A DNA stretch of 64,000 bases. Source: Kribbella antibiotica (GTDB taxonomy: Bacteria > Actinomycetota > Actinomycetes > Propionibacteriales > Kribbellaceae). Every line of letters begins with the position of its first letter. Positions within the stretch are counted from its first letter, which is position 1. A program made the position numbers and the translations under genes. This document shows, in pieces, positions 35,236-43,932 of the stretch. Below the pieces are notes generated by a model. It ran no database searches and was not told the DNA's origin. It saw only the letters and a list, made by a program, of their open reading frames with translations. The stretch spans positions 1 through 64,000 of the forward strand of contig NZ_SMKX01000010.1 in NCBI RefSeq assembly GCF_004349055.1. The letters are read 5' to 3'.

Positions 35236-36152
35236 CTGGGCCCGGTGGCGCTTCTCGGTCGGGCACGGCTGCGGGTTGGGTACGGCGGTGCATGGTTGGT
35301 CGCCGCTCCGGACAAGCCGGGCACGTTGCCTGTGGCTGGTCGCCGCGGCGGCCGCGTTACATAAAGAGCTTGGCTGGGCCCGGTGGGTGGTTGAGGTACT
35401 GGCGAGGCCGGTGACCGCGCTCGCGCCGATTGAGGTGCTCGCTATGGTTGCGGCCGGTTGTGGGGAGGCCTTGAACGTGACCCGCCGCTGTGGTGAAAAG
35501 CGCTGGCAAGGAGGCCGGGGGTGCTGCCGTGCCCAGCTGACCCTGGCCGCCGCGCTGGTTGCCTATTTTCCGTCGCGGCCTGTCCAGTTGTCGGGGGTCT
35601 GTCGGCCGGGTGGTGGGCGTGAACAGGTAATTACCTGTCTCGGCCCACTGTTTCTTGTTCAAGCCCCCGGTTGTTGGCCCGGCTGGCCTCGGCGGCGCTC
35701 ATTACGCGTGAGTTTTTCGGCGTATGGACCCGAAAAATCCCCGCGTAGTGCGAATCGGCGGGCGGGTATGCCGGTGGGACTCCCCGGTGCCTGATTCGTC
35801 GGGTATCCGGGTGGGTTGGGGAGCGAAACTGACCTGGATTGACGGGTAAAGCTCCCCGGCCCCACCCCACTAGCCCGCGCGGTGAGCTGGGTGGAACGTT
35901 TTGTGCAAATGGCGACGTGGAGTTTCCACTTGGCGCTGCTTTTCGGCCTCAGCCATAGCGGGTAGCTCAAGCAACGGTCACGCGATCGCCGACCTCGCCA
36001 GTACCTCAGCCCCGCGCCGGGCTCAGCCAAGCTCTTTATGTAACGCGGCCGCCGCGGCGACCAGCCCCAGACAACGTGTCCGGCTTGTCCGGAGCGGCGA
36101 TCAACCGGTCCCGCCGTACCAACAGCGGCCGATCCCCACCGGCCACAGCGCG
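35236..36152. other. 917-base gene-free region
   Basis: Between the Uma2 and fxsA genes. Open frames here are short, Arg/Pro/Trp-rich and lack start signals, so none is called. Nearly all of it is the inverted-repeat element at about 35265-36131. Confidence 0.6.
35279..36122. repeat. Large inverted-repeat element (about 178-bp arms, 43-bp perfect core)
   Basis: The left arm (~35279-35456) is repeated in inverted orientation as the right arm (~35944-36122). The core is identical over 43 bases: 35334-35376 against 36024-36066, containing GCGTTACATAAAGAGCTTGG. Outside the core, the arms match with scattered substitutions, mostly transitions, and the similarity fades at both ends. The ~490-base centre holds small hairpins and no gene. 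It could be a non-autonomous mobile element, a remnant of one, or a long hairpin RNA. No target-site duplication was identified. Confidence 0.8.
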
Positions 36153-36665
36153 CTACCTCGGGGGTTCGGGGTCGATGACTTCACCCTGTACGACGTTGTC
36201 GGCCGGGCGCGGGCTGTTGGGGCTCTGACCGAAGCCACCGAAGCCGGGGCCTGGTCCACCTAGGCCACCACCGAGGCCGCCCAGACCAGTGGCACCCAAC
36301 TGGGTGACGCGGCGGCCGAGGAAGGCAGTCAGGGCGCGGCGGGCCAGCGGCCGGGTGAAGGGGAGGACGAAGAAGAAGCCGAAGATGTCGGTGACGAAGC
36401 CTGGGGTGAGCAGGAGGGTGCCGCCGATCAGGACGAGGGCGCCGTCGGCGAGCTCGCGGCCGGGCATCTTGCCGGTTTCGAACGACGACTGGAGGGCGGC
36501 CCAGGCGCGCCGGCCCTCGCGTTTGATGAGCCAGGCGCCGAGGGCGCTTTCGGCGATCAGGAGGGCGACCGTGGGCCAGCCGCCGATCACCTGGCCGACC
36601 TGGATGATCACGTAGATCTCCACGATCGGCACCAAGAGCAGCGCGACAGCCACCAACCAGCCCAT
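36153..36665 (-). CDS. fxsA: FxsA-family membrane protein
   Basis: 170-residue inner-membrane protein. WLVAVALLLVPIVEIYVIIQ, GGWPTVALLIAESALGAWLI, DGALVLIGGTLLLTPGFVTD and FFFVLPFTRP are the conserved FxsA blocks. In E. coli overproduction of FxsA relieves phage T7 exclusion by F plasmid; its cell role is unknown. The C-terminus is a Gly/Phe-rich tail. ATG 36665, with AAGGGG upstream, is preferred to a TTG two codons earlier. Next to lnt, as in many actinobacteria. Confidence 0.88.
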   Translation of the reverse strand: MGWLVAVALLLVPIVEIYVIIQVGQVIGGWPTVALLIAESALGAWLIKREGRRAWAALQSSFETGKMPGRELADGALVLIGGTLLLTPGFVTDIFGFFFVLPFTRPLARRALTAFLGRRVTQLGATGLGGLGGGLGGPGPGFGGFGQSPNSPRPADNVVQGEVIDPEPPR

Positions 36666-36716
36666 GTCCAACCCCTTCTCCTGCTTCTGCCCAGGATACG
36701 GAGTCGGGCCAAAGCT

Positions 36717-38294
36717 CTAGACGGGAACCTTCTGGCGCGCGGGCTTCGGTGCTGGGGGCGCCTGCGGCTTGGGCTTGGAGCGTGAGGCGAGAGCCAGCAG
36801 GATGCCGAGCAGGCCGAGACCGGTCAGGATCCACTGCGGCCAGGCGCCGAGCCGGATTGCCAGCGTCTTGCCGTCACGCACCGGGACCTTGGCGACGTAC
36901 ACGTCGGAGACGAACTGGCCGGACTTGTGCTCGACCTTGCCGTCGGGCTGGATCACGCCGGAGATGCCGCTCGTGGAGGCGATGAGCACGGTGCGGCCGG
37001 TTTCGATCGCGCGCATCCGGGTGATCGCGAACTGCTGCTCGGGCTGGCCGGTGCCGCCGTACGTGGCGTTGTTGGTCTGCACGATCAGGACCTGGGCGCC
37101 GCCGTTCATGACGTCGGCGATGACGTTGTCGTAGGCGAGCTCGAAGCAGATCACGTCGCCGTAGGTGACGCCGCGGATCGGCATGATGCCGACGGTCTTG
37201 CCGGGTGCGGTCTGGCGGCCGACCATCTCCAGGCGCTTGATGTAGGGCAGGAGCTGCTCGCGGAACGGGACGTACTCGCCGAAGGGCACCGGGTGCCGCT
37301 TGGCGTAGACCTGGCCGGGGCCGGTCTGCGGGTCCCAGACGACGCCGGTGGTCTGGCGCTCGTTCGGGCCGGGGCCCTCGAGGACTGCGCCGACCAGGAT
37401 CGGTACGTCGACTGCCTTGACCGCTTGCTCGATGTCCGCGCGGGTCTCGTCGTCCTTGAACGGGTCGATGTCGGTCGAGTTCTCCGGCCAGATCACCACG
37501 TCCGGCTTCGCCTCGGTGCCGGCCTGGACGCGCTTCTCCAGATCGAGCGTCGCGGCCAGGTGGTTCTTGGTGACGGTCCGGGCGCGGCCGAGGAACTCCA
37601 GCCCCTTGCCCGGGACGTTGCCCTGCACCATCGCCGCGGTCACGGTCTTGCCGTTGCCGTCAGTGGGCAGGTCGATCACTGCGCTGCCACCGAAGATCGC
37701 GACCCCGGCCAGCACGGCCAGCACGCGGATGCGGAACTTCGTTGCCTGGCGGAAGACGACGTACACGAGCAGGCCCAGTACCGCGATGATGAAGCTGAGG
37801 CCCGGAATTCCGACGTACGCCGCGAGCCTTCCCAACGGGGAATCGGAGAAGGCCCACGCGAGCCGCCCCCACGGGAAGCCGCCGAACGGCACGGATGCCG
37901 TCGCGAACTCGGTCGCCACCCACAGCGACGGGATCCACAGCGGCCACAGCTTGTGCCGGAACACCCGGACGGCGAACGCGCCGAAGACTGCGTAGAACAG
38001 CCCCTCGAGGATCGCCAGGGCGATGGCCGCGTCACCCCCGATGACGCTGAGCCACGGGACGAGCGTCGCGTAGTACGCGATCCCGAAAGCCGCACCGATC
38101 AGGAAGCCGGCCTTCGAAGACTGTGCCGAACCTTTCAGGGCCGAGCCGTTCAGCGCCGCGAAGAACAGCGGCAGCGCAATCACGGTGAGCCATGGATGGG
38201 TGTGCGGTTCGAAGGCGAAACCGAGCATGATGCCCGCCGCCACAGCCACCACGAGACGCGGCAGCAACCGCCCCAGAGCCTTCAACCGGTTCAA
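36717..38294 (-). CDS. lnt: Apolipoprotein N-acyltransferase
   Basis: Adds the third acyl chain to the N-terminal Cys of lipoproteins at the inner membrane. 525 residues with 6-7 N-terminal helices (WVATEFATASVPFGGFPWGR is a family landmark), then a nitrilase-like domain. The catalytic triad is visible as Glu in WPENSTDID, Lys in YAKRHPVPFGEYVPFR and Cys in CFELAYDNV. TTG start with GGGAG 7 bases upstream. The polyprenol-phosphate mannosyltransferase gene (ppm1), which often sits beside or is fused to lnt, is absent here. Confidence 0.93.
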   Translation of the reverse strand: MNRLKALGRLLPRLVVAVAAGIMLGFAFEPHTHPWLTVIALPLFFAALNGSALKGSAQSSKAGFLIGAAFGIAYYATLVPWLSVIGGDAAIALAILEGLFYAVFGAFAVRVFRHKLWPLWIPSLWVATEFATASVPFGGFPWGRLAWAFSDSPLGRLAAYVGIPGLSFIIAVLGLLVYVVFRQATKFRIRVLAVLAGVAIFGGSAVIDLPTDGNGKTVTAAMVQGNVPGKGLEFLGRARTVTKNHLAATLDLEKRVQAGTEAKPDVVIWPENSTDIDPFKDDETRADIEQAVKAVDVPILVGAVLEGPGPNERQTTGVVWDPQTGPGQVYAKRHPVPFGEYVPFREQLLPYIKRLEMVGRQTAPGKTVGIMPIRGVTYGDVICFELAYDNVIADVMNGGAQVLIVQTNNATYGGTGQPEQQFAITRMRAIETGRTVLIASTSGISGVIQPDGKVEHKSGQFVSDVYVAKVPVRDGKTLAIRLGAWPQWILTGLGLLGILLALASRSKPKPQAPPAPKPARQKVPV

Positions 38295-38817
38295 CGCCGT
38301 CTCCCTCAGTCCTCACCCACCGGCAGCGACCGGCGGTGATAACTGTATCGGGCAGAAAAGAGGAAAGAGGCTCGGTGCCCTTCGGACCAACCGCCGGATC
38401 ACTGGATGCGAACCGGACAGCTGTTGTCTACTGGGCTCCGAACCTCTTCCACCTCTGCCCCGCGGGGGGCTAACCACCGGCGATCTCAGCCCCCGTCGAC
38501 TCAAGCCTGGCACTGGCGTGGTCAGCGTCGCGGGATCTCCGGTGGCCGAACTCCGTGTGACCAATGGTCCAACGGCGTTTGACGACTCCCAAAACGATGC
38601 TCGCTGCCGACGACGCTGTCAACCTCTCCGCCGGCTCCTTGGGCTCGTTGTAACACTTCCGGCTGCTGGCCCAGAAATTACAGCGGTGTCACCTCTCGGA
38701 GTCATCTCGGCACGCTACGTGATCGTTACCCAGGGCAACTATTCGTGACCCGACCGGTACGCCGGAACTCCCCTTTGCGCACCCGATCACAAGCCGCGTT
38801 GGTTGCCTTTGACACCT
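38295..38817. other. 523-base intergenic region
   Basis: Upstream of lnt and downstream of the amidohydrolase, both on the minus strand. No frame in it looks coding, and no tRNA, riboswitch or T-run terminator was recognised. The lnt promoter should lie near its left end. The A/T-rich stretch around 38809-38828 overlaps the amidohydrolase stop. Confidence 0.5.
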
Positions 38818-40449
38818 TTAAATTTGGGTGCCGTCAGCAACCAGTACGTCGTGCACCACGCGGCCACCGACCACGGTCCGCAAGCAGGTCGGCACCGGCG
38901 CATCGTCGGACAGGTCGGGCAGCACCGGTACGCCGGCCCTAGGGTCGGTCGACCACGCGGCCACCCGCTGATCCGGCGTCTGGACGACAAGGTCCGCCTC
39001 GCTCTGCCAGATCGCGTACGTCGCGGGCAAGCTCGGTGCGAGCATTCCCGCATCGTCGACGCCGACCGCTCGCCAGCCACCCCGCGTGTGGGCCTGGAAC
39101 GCGGCCCGAACGGTAATGCGCTCCTCGGGGGTGTGATGGAACGCAGCCGCTCGCACGGCCTCCCACGGGCCGAGCTCGGTGACCGGCGAGTCCGAACCGA
39201 ACGCCAGTACGACGCCTTCTCGCGCCAGCGACGCAAGAGGGTTCATGCCGCGCCACCGCTCCCCCACGCGCTCGGCGTACATGTCGTCCGGGCCGCCCCA
39301 CAGTCCGTCGAACATCGGCTGCACGCTCGCGGCAACGCCGTACCGGGCGAAGGTCGCAATCGCTTGTGGGCTTGGCATCTCGACGTGTTCCAGGCGATGC
39401 CGCACCGCCACGAGAGCCTGTACGCCGACCTTCTCGGCGGCCAGGTCGAAGCCGCGGGCGATGTTGTCGAGCGCCTGGTCGCCGATGCAGTGGAAGCCGG
39501 CCTGGATGTTCCGTTCGGTGCAGGCGATCACATGCTCGGCGATCTGCTCTGCTGTCAGATAGGCGTGGCCGCGGTGATCGGTCTGGTCGGCGTACGCCTC
39601 GCGCAGTGCGGCGGTGCGCGAGCCCAGTGCGCCGTCGGCGTTGAGGTCGCCGGCCAGGCCGACTACGCCGTACTGGTCGAGGACCTCGAAGGCGCCGGGC
39701 TCGCCCCAGTAGAGAGTGGAGTGCAGGCCGAGCTCGTCGGCTGCCTGGCGGACGAGCGGGAGTTCCCAGCGCGGTCCGATGTGCGGTGCGGCCATCTCGT
39801 GGAACGCACCGATCCCCTTGGCTGCCATGGCGCGCACCGCAGTTCGCGCATCCTCCAGCGCACGTGCCTGAGTAGCTGCGATATCTGCGCCACCTAAGTC
39901 TTCCGACAGCGCGTCCCGTACGGCGTGGTTCGCATCGCGCTCGACACGCCCGCTGGCGTCGTACCCCTCACGCGCTGTGAGTCCCGGCACCGCACTGACG
40001 AATGCTGACGACACGACACCGGAGTGACCGTCGACCCGTGACAGGTAGACCGGGCGACCACCGGCGGCCCGGTCCAGCTCGGCGGCTGTCGGTGGGCGGC
40101 GTTCGGGCCAGCGAGTCTCGTCCCAGTTGGAGCCCTCGATGACAGCGCCTTCCGGAAGCCCGGCTGCGTGCGCCGCCAGGCGGTCCAGCGCCTCGGCGAG
40201 GTTGCGGGCGCCGGTGAGGTCGAGGCCGTTCAGCAGGACGCCGATGCCGACCGTGTGGACATGGGCGTCGACGAAGGCCGGGGTGACGAGCTTGCCGTCC
40301 AGGTCGATCACCTCGTCCGCACCGTCGGCGTACGCGGCGGCTCCGGTGTCGTCGCCGAGCCAGGTCACCACCCCGTCGTCGAAGGCGATCGCAGTCGCAT
40401 GCGGGTCGACAGGTGAGTAGACGGAACCGTTCGTCAGCAGTGTGCGCAC
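38818..40449 (-). CDS. Amidohydrolase family protein (YtcJ/amidohydrolase 3 type)
   Basis: 543-residue metal-dependent hydrolase with an amidohydrolase TIM barrel flanked by a composite beta-sandwich. The metal site HVH is in FVDAHVHTVGIG. Later signatures are FHCIGDQALDN, RLEHVEM, VAASVQPMF and FGSDSPVTELGPWEAV, with the Asp that binds metal. These YtcJ-like enzymes act on N-acyl or amide substrates and the physiological one is rarely known. GTG 40449, with GGAGGA 8 bases upstream, is chosen over a longer TTG form. Often part of the lnt neighbourhood in actinobacteria. Confidence 0.88.
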   Translation of the reverse strand: MRTLLTNGSVYSPVDPHATAIAFDDGVVTWLGDDTGAAAYADGADEVIDLDGKLVTPAFVDAHVHTVGIGVLLNGLDLTGARNLAEALDRLAAHAAGLPEGAVIEGSNWDETRWPERRPPTAAELDRAAGGRPVYLSRVDGHSGVVSSAFVSAVPGLTAREGYDASGRVERDANHAVRDALSEDLGGADIAATQARALEDARTAVRAMAAKGIGAFHEMAAPHIGPRWELPLVRQAADELGLHSTLYWGEPGAFEVLDQYGVVGLAGDLNADGALGSRTAALREAYADQTDHRGHAYLTAEQIAEHVIACTERNIQAGFHCIGDQALDNIARGFDLAAEKVGVQALVAVRHRLEHVEMPSPQAIATFARYGVAASVQPMFDGLWGGPDDMYAERVGERWRGMNPLASLAREGVVLAFGSDSPVTELGPWEAVRAAAFHHTPEERITVRAAFQAHTRGGWRAVGVDDAGMLAPSLPATYAIWQSEADLVVQTPDQRVAAWSTDPRAGVPVLPDLSDDAPVPTCLRTVVGGRVVHDVLVADGTQI

Positions 40450-40623
40450 GGACCCATCCTCCGCCAAGCCGCCTCCGAGTGCCTCAGGCAGGGTGCGAGA
40501 CCAGGCAAAATACGACTGAAATCAGATGTTCACAGGATTTCTTGCGGGATACTGTTGCCTTGAGGGGAAGTTCTATCGCTATCCTCACACTTGACGACTT
40601 TCGCTCCAACCTCCGGAGGACTT

Positions 40624-42078
40624 GTGACCGACCTGATCAGCCCCCCAGAGATCGATCGTTCCGAGCAGCCGTACGCCTACCGCCGTACTGAGCTCGTCGA
40701 GCCGGACTGGACCCGGCTGCCCGGCTGGAAGGACGTCACCGACGAGGAGTGGCGCTCGGTCCAGTGGCAGCGCTCGCACTGCGTGAAGAACGTCAAGCAG
40801 CTGCGGGACGTGATGGGCGACCTCGTCGACGAGCGGTTCTACGAGGACCTGACCCGCGACCAGGCCGAGCGCGCGACGATGTCGATGCTGCTGCCGCCGC
40901 AGATGCTGAACACGATCGTCCCGCACGGCGCGGCTGATTACACCGAGGCGTTCTACGCCGACCCGGTGCGCCGCTACATGCTCCCGGTGTTCACAGACCG
41001 CCGTACCGACTGGGCGTCGCACCCGCATGCGACGCGTGACTCGCTGCACGAGCACGAGATGTGGGCCACGGAGGGGCTGACCCACCGCTACCCGACCAAG
41101 GTGCTGGCCGAGCTGCTGCCGACCTGTCCGCAGTACTGCGGTCACTGCACCCGGATGGACCTGGTCGGGAACTCGACGCCGGTCATCGAGAAGCTGAAGT
41201 TCGTCACCAAGCCGAACGCGCGGGTCGAGGACATGCTCGACTACCTGCGCCGTACGCCGGGTGTGCGTGACGTCGTGGTCTCCGGTGGCGACGTGGCGAA
41301 CATGCCTTGGCCGCGGCTGGAGTCGTTCCTGATGAGCCTGCTGGACATCGAGAACATCCGCGACATCCGCCTGGCCACCAAGGCGTTGATGGGTATGCCG
41401 CAGCACTGGCTGTCCGATGATGTGCGCGCCGGCATCGAGCGGGTTGCCACGCTGGGGCGCCAGCGCGGTGTGATGCTCGCGATGCACACCCACGTGAACG
41501 CTGCCCAGTCCGTCACTCCCCTGGTGGCCGAGGCGACCAAGGCGATGTTCGAGGCCGGTCTCCGCGACGTCCGCAACCAGGGCGTGCTGATGCGCGGAGT
41601 CAACGACTCCATCCCGGAGCTGCTCGACCTGTGCTTCGCACTGCTCGACGGTGCGACCATCACGCCGTACTACTTCTACATGTGCGACATGATCCCGTTC
41701 TCCGAGCACTGGCGCGTCTCGGTCAAGGAAGCCCAGCACCTGCAGCACGGCATCCTCGGCTACCTGCCAGGCTTCGCCACCCCGCGCATCGTCTGCGACG
41801 TCCCGTACGTCGGCAAGCGGTGGGTGCACCAACTGTCGGAGTACGACGAGGTCCGCGGTGTCTCGTACTGGAAGAAGAACTACCGCACCGGGATCGAGCA
41901 GCAGGACCCGGACGCGTTGAACCGCACCTACGAGTACTACGACCCGATCGACACGCTGCCGGTTGAGGGACAGAAGTGGTGGACCGAGCACGCTCCCACC
42001 TCGCTGGCCGACGCCGAGGCCCGCGCCGCCGCGTCGCGCAACGCTGCCGAGGCCCAGAAGCTGCTGCCACTGATCTGA
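40624..42078 (+). CDS. KamA-family radical SAM aminomutase (lysine 2,3-aminomutase-like)
   Basis: Uses SAM, a 4Fe-4S cluster and PLP to move an amino group between carbons 2 and 3, giving a beta-amino acid such as beta-lysine. 484 residues, longer than the clostridial enzyme (416). CPQYCGHC is the CxxxCxxC cluster motif. DVVVSGGDVANMPWPRLESF and ATKALMGMPQHW follow the KamA core, and YYFYMCDMIPFSEHWRV is the late conserved block. GTG start with GGAGG upstream. No beta-lysine acetyltransferase or lysine-fermentation gene is adjacent, so it may supply an osmolyte or a natural product. Confidence 0.88.
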   Translation: MTDLISPPEIDRSEQPYAYRRTELVEPDWTRLPGWKDVTDEEWRSVQWQRSHCVKNVKQLRDVMGDLVDERFYEDLTRDQAERATMSMLLPPQMLNTIVPHGAADYTEAFYADPVRRYMLPVFTDRRTDWASHPHATRDSLHEHEMWATEGLTHRYPTKVLAELLPTCPQYCGHCTRMDLVGNSTPVIEKLKFVTKPNARVEDMLDYLRRTPGVRDVVVSGGDVANMPWPRLESFLMSLLDIENIRDIRLATKALMGMPQHWLSDDVRAGIERVATLGRQRGVMLAMHTHVNAAQSVTPLVAEATKAMFEAGLRDVRNQGVLMRGVNDSIPELLDLCFALLDGATITPYYFYMCDMIPFSEHWRVSVKEAQHLQHGILGYLPGFATPRIVCDVPYVGKRWVHQLSEYDEVRGVSYWKKNYRTGIEQQDPDALNRTYEYYDPIDTLPVEGQKWWTEHAPTSLADAEARAAASRNAAEAQKLLPLI

Positions 42079-42099
42079 CCGCGCCCCACAAACCGCCTT

Positions 42100-42128
42100 C
42101 GGTGCCATCAATGCAGGGGATGGCACCG
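42100..42128 (+). terminator. Hairpin after the KamA-family gene
   Basis: CGGTGCCATC and GATGGCACCG form a 10-bp perfect stem with a 9-base loop, 21 bases after the stop. It is followed by a pyrimidine-rich run rather than a clean T-run. Confidence 0.6.
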
Positions 42129-42145
42129 GGGGCGTCTCTCTGTTT

Positions 42146-42162
42146 CTGCAGCTTCGTGCAAT
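42146..42162 (+). repeat. Duplication-boundary repeat, copy 1
   Basis: CTGCAGCTTCGTGCAAT is identical to 43851-43867. It lies ~80 bases before the first of two tandem paralogous genes and marks the left edge of the duplicated unit. It may also include promoter sequence; a TACGAT -10-like box follows at 42201. Confidence 0.65.
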
Positions 42163-42242
42163 CTGCGGGATTTCGGGGCCCTGGGCCCTTAACCGGCCGC
42201 TACGATCTGGAGCCGGTTGGTTGCTAGTTCGGGGAGTTCTGC

Positions 42243-43841
42243 GTGCGGGTCGTTCGGGTTTCTGTTGGTGTGCTGCTGACTCTGGTGGGGCTTGTCCTGG
42301 CGGTCGGTGGTGGGATCGCCGCGTTCTTCGTGATCGGGCCGGACGACACCGTGCAGTCCGGCGATCAGCATCTGGTCAGCAAGGGGCTGGCGATCGCCAG
42401 TACGCCGGAGTTGCTGGAGCTGAACGGGCCGATCCTGCATGTTGACGCCCGGTCGGCGAACGGGAAGCCGGTGTTCGTCGGTGTCGGGCGCGACTTCGAT
42501 GTGGCGAGCTACCTGAAGGACGTGGCGCACACACAGCTGGTGCAGCTGACGTATCCGATCGCTTTGAACACCCAGGAGTCCAAGGGCGCGGCGGATCCGC
42601 TCACGGCTCCGGGCAGCCTGGACTGGTGGGTTGCGAAGGGGACGGGGTCGCTGACCTGGCCGATCGCGGACGGTCCGTACGACGTGGTGATCATGAACGC
42701 CGACGGGAAGACCCCGCCTGATCTGCAGGTGCGGCTGGGGATCGAGGTGCCGAACGCGTTCCTCATCGCGCTGGCGGTGTTCGTCGGCGGGCTGCTGATC
42801 CTTGCCCTCGGCATCGTGCTGATCGTGGTCCGCCGCAGGCCGGTTGCCCTGGCACCCGCCGTACCAGCTCCGGCTCCGGCCCAGTTCGGTACGACGTACC
42901 GCGTGATCGCAGGAACCGCCGTACTGGGTCTGCTCACTGGGTGTTCAGTGGTGCCGCAGCGCGACAAGGTCACCAGCGTGACCCGCCCGGCAGTCAGCAA
43001 CGAGGCTGGGCTGGCCGTTATCAAGCACTACAACGAGGTCGCGACTGCTGCGGGTCGCGCCCGCAACGAGGTGCAGATCGCCCAGGTCGAGGGCGGTGAG
43101 CTGGTGAAGCAGACGCGGGCCACTTATGCGATCGGCCGTAACCTCAAGCGACCACTCCCCAAGCCGCCGACCTACGGCAAGCCCACTTTTGCGGCGCCGG
43201 AGTACGGCGGCTACCCGATGCGCTTCCTGGCGACCGAGGGCCCGAGGGTCGGCCTTTGGCAGCGCGAGAGTGCCGGCAGCCCATGGATGCAGACCTTGGC
43301 CGCAACCTTGCAGAAGTCGGCGAAGCTGCCGGACCTGAATGGTCTGCGCCCAGCAACCGATGCCGACGGCAAGAACCTGGCCATGGCACCGAACACAGCG
43401 CTCACGGCGCTGAACGAGTACCTGACCAAGGAAGGCAAGTCTCCCAAGGGAGCGTCGTTCGAGGTCGTGCCGCAGTTCGCGGCCTCGTTCAAGCAACTTG
43501 CCGGCGAGCGCCAGTACTTCAGCCAGGCCTACAAGGGGCAGGTCCAGAAGATCAGCAGTACCTACAGCCTCGCTGCGCCGCCCACGGCATTTGTCACCAA
43601 GGGCGGCGAAGCGCTCGTGCTGGCAACGCTCCGCGAGGAGTACCTGTTCGTCATGGCCGGTTTCAAGAACCAATTCGTCTGGTACCGCGGCGATCCGACG
43701 GCGTTCAGTCCGCCGGAAACCTACTACGCCAGTGCGCTGAAGAACACGACCCTGCACGACGTCGTACTGGTTCTTCCTCCGAAGGGAAAGATCAAGGTCG
43801 CGGCGTACGAGTCGCAGATGGTCGCGGCCGGCGGATACTAG
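42243..43841 (+). CDS. Unrecognised membrane protein/lipoprotein fusion, tandem copy 1
   Basis: 532 residues in three parts. Residues 1-30 are a membrane helix (VGVLLTLVGLVLAVGGGIAA). An external domain follows (IGPDDTVQSGDQHL; VGVGRDFDVASYL; SLTWPIADGPYDVVIMNADG), then a second helix near 172-197 and an Ala/Pro linker. A third hydrophobic stretch ends in a perfect internal lipobox, LLTGC with Cys234, followed by a 300-residue domain rich in Lys/Gln. It reads like a membrane protein fused to a lipoprotein. GTG start with GGGGAG upstream. No family recognised; surface location is inferred. Confidence 0.75.
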   Translation: MRVVRVSVGVLLTLVGLVLAVGGGIAAFFVIGPDDTVQSGDQHLVSKGLAIASTPELLELNGPILHVDARSANGKPVFVGVGRDFDVASYLKDVAHTQLVQLTYPIALNTQESKGAADPLTAPGSLDWWVAKGTGSLTWPIADGPYDVVIMNADGKTPPDLQVRLGIEVPNAFLIALAVFVGGLLILALGIVLIVVRRRPVALAPAVPAPAPAQFGTTYRVIAGTAVLGLLTGCSVVPQRDKVTSVTRPAVSNEAGLAVIKHYNEVATAAGRARNEVQIAQVEGGELVKQTRATYAIGRNLKRPLPKPPTYGKPTFAAPEYGGYPMRFLATEGPRVGLWQRESAGSPWMQTLAATLQKSAKLPDLNGLRPATDADGKNLAMAPNTALTALNEYLTKEGKSPKGASFEVVPQFAASFKQLAGERQYFSQAYKGQVQKISSTYSLAAPPTAFVTKGGEALVLATLREEYLFVMAGFKNQFVWYRGDPTAFSPPETYYASALKNTTLHDVVLVLPPKGKIKVAAYESQMVAAGGY

Positions 43842-43850
43842 TGGGTGATC

Positions 43851-43867
43851 CTGCAGCTTCGTGCAAT
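43851..43867 (+). repeat. Duplication-boundary repeat, copy 2
   Basis: Second copy of CTGCAGCTTCGTGCAAT. It directly follows TACTAGTGGGTGATC at the end of copy 1, which recurs at the end of copy 2 (45498-45512). The 43850/43851 junction is therefore the likely duplication breakpoint. Confidence 0.65.
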
Positions 43868-43932
43868 TTGGTCAGTGCGGAGTGTTCGGAGGCATTAAGC
43901 TCACGCCTTCTTGTTTCTTCCTGGGGGTTGTG

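Noticed and set aside
35276..35794. 172-residue open frame in the inverted-repeat region
   Set aside because: Low-complexity, no ribosome-binding site, lies across the repeat arm; no domain recognised.
36927..38339. 470-residue open frame on the plus strand
   Set aside because: Antisense to lnt, whose catalytic triad is intact.
38295..38817. Possible tRNA or RNA gene in the 523-base gap
   Set aside because: A GGTTCGCATCC stretch recalls a T-loop, but no matching acceptor, D or anticodon stems could be folded around it.
40585..42126. 513-residue open frame on the minus strand
   Set aside because: Antisense to the KamA-family gene with its CxxxCxxC motif; Val/Arg/His-rich shadow.
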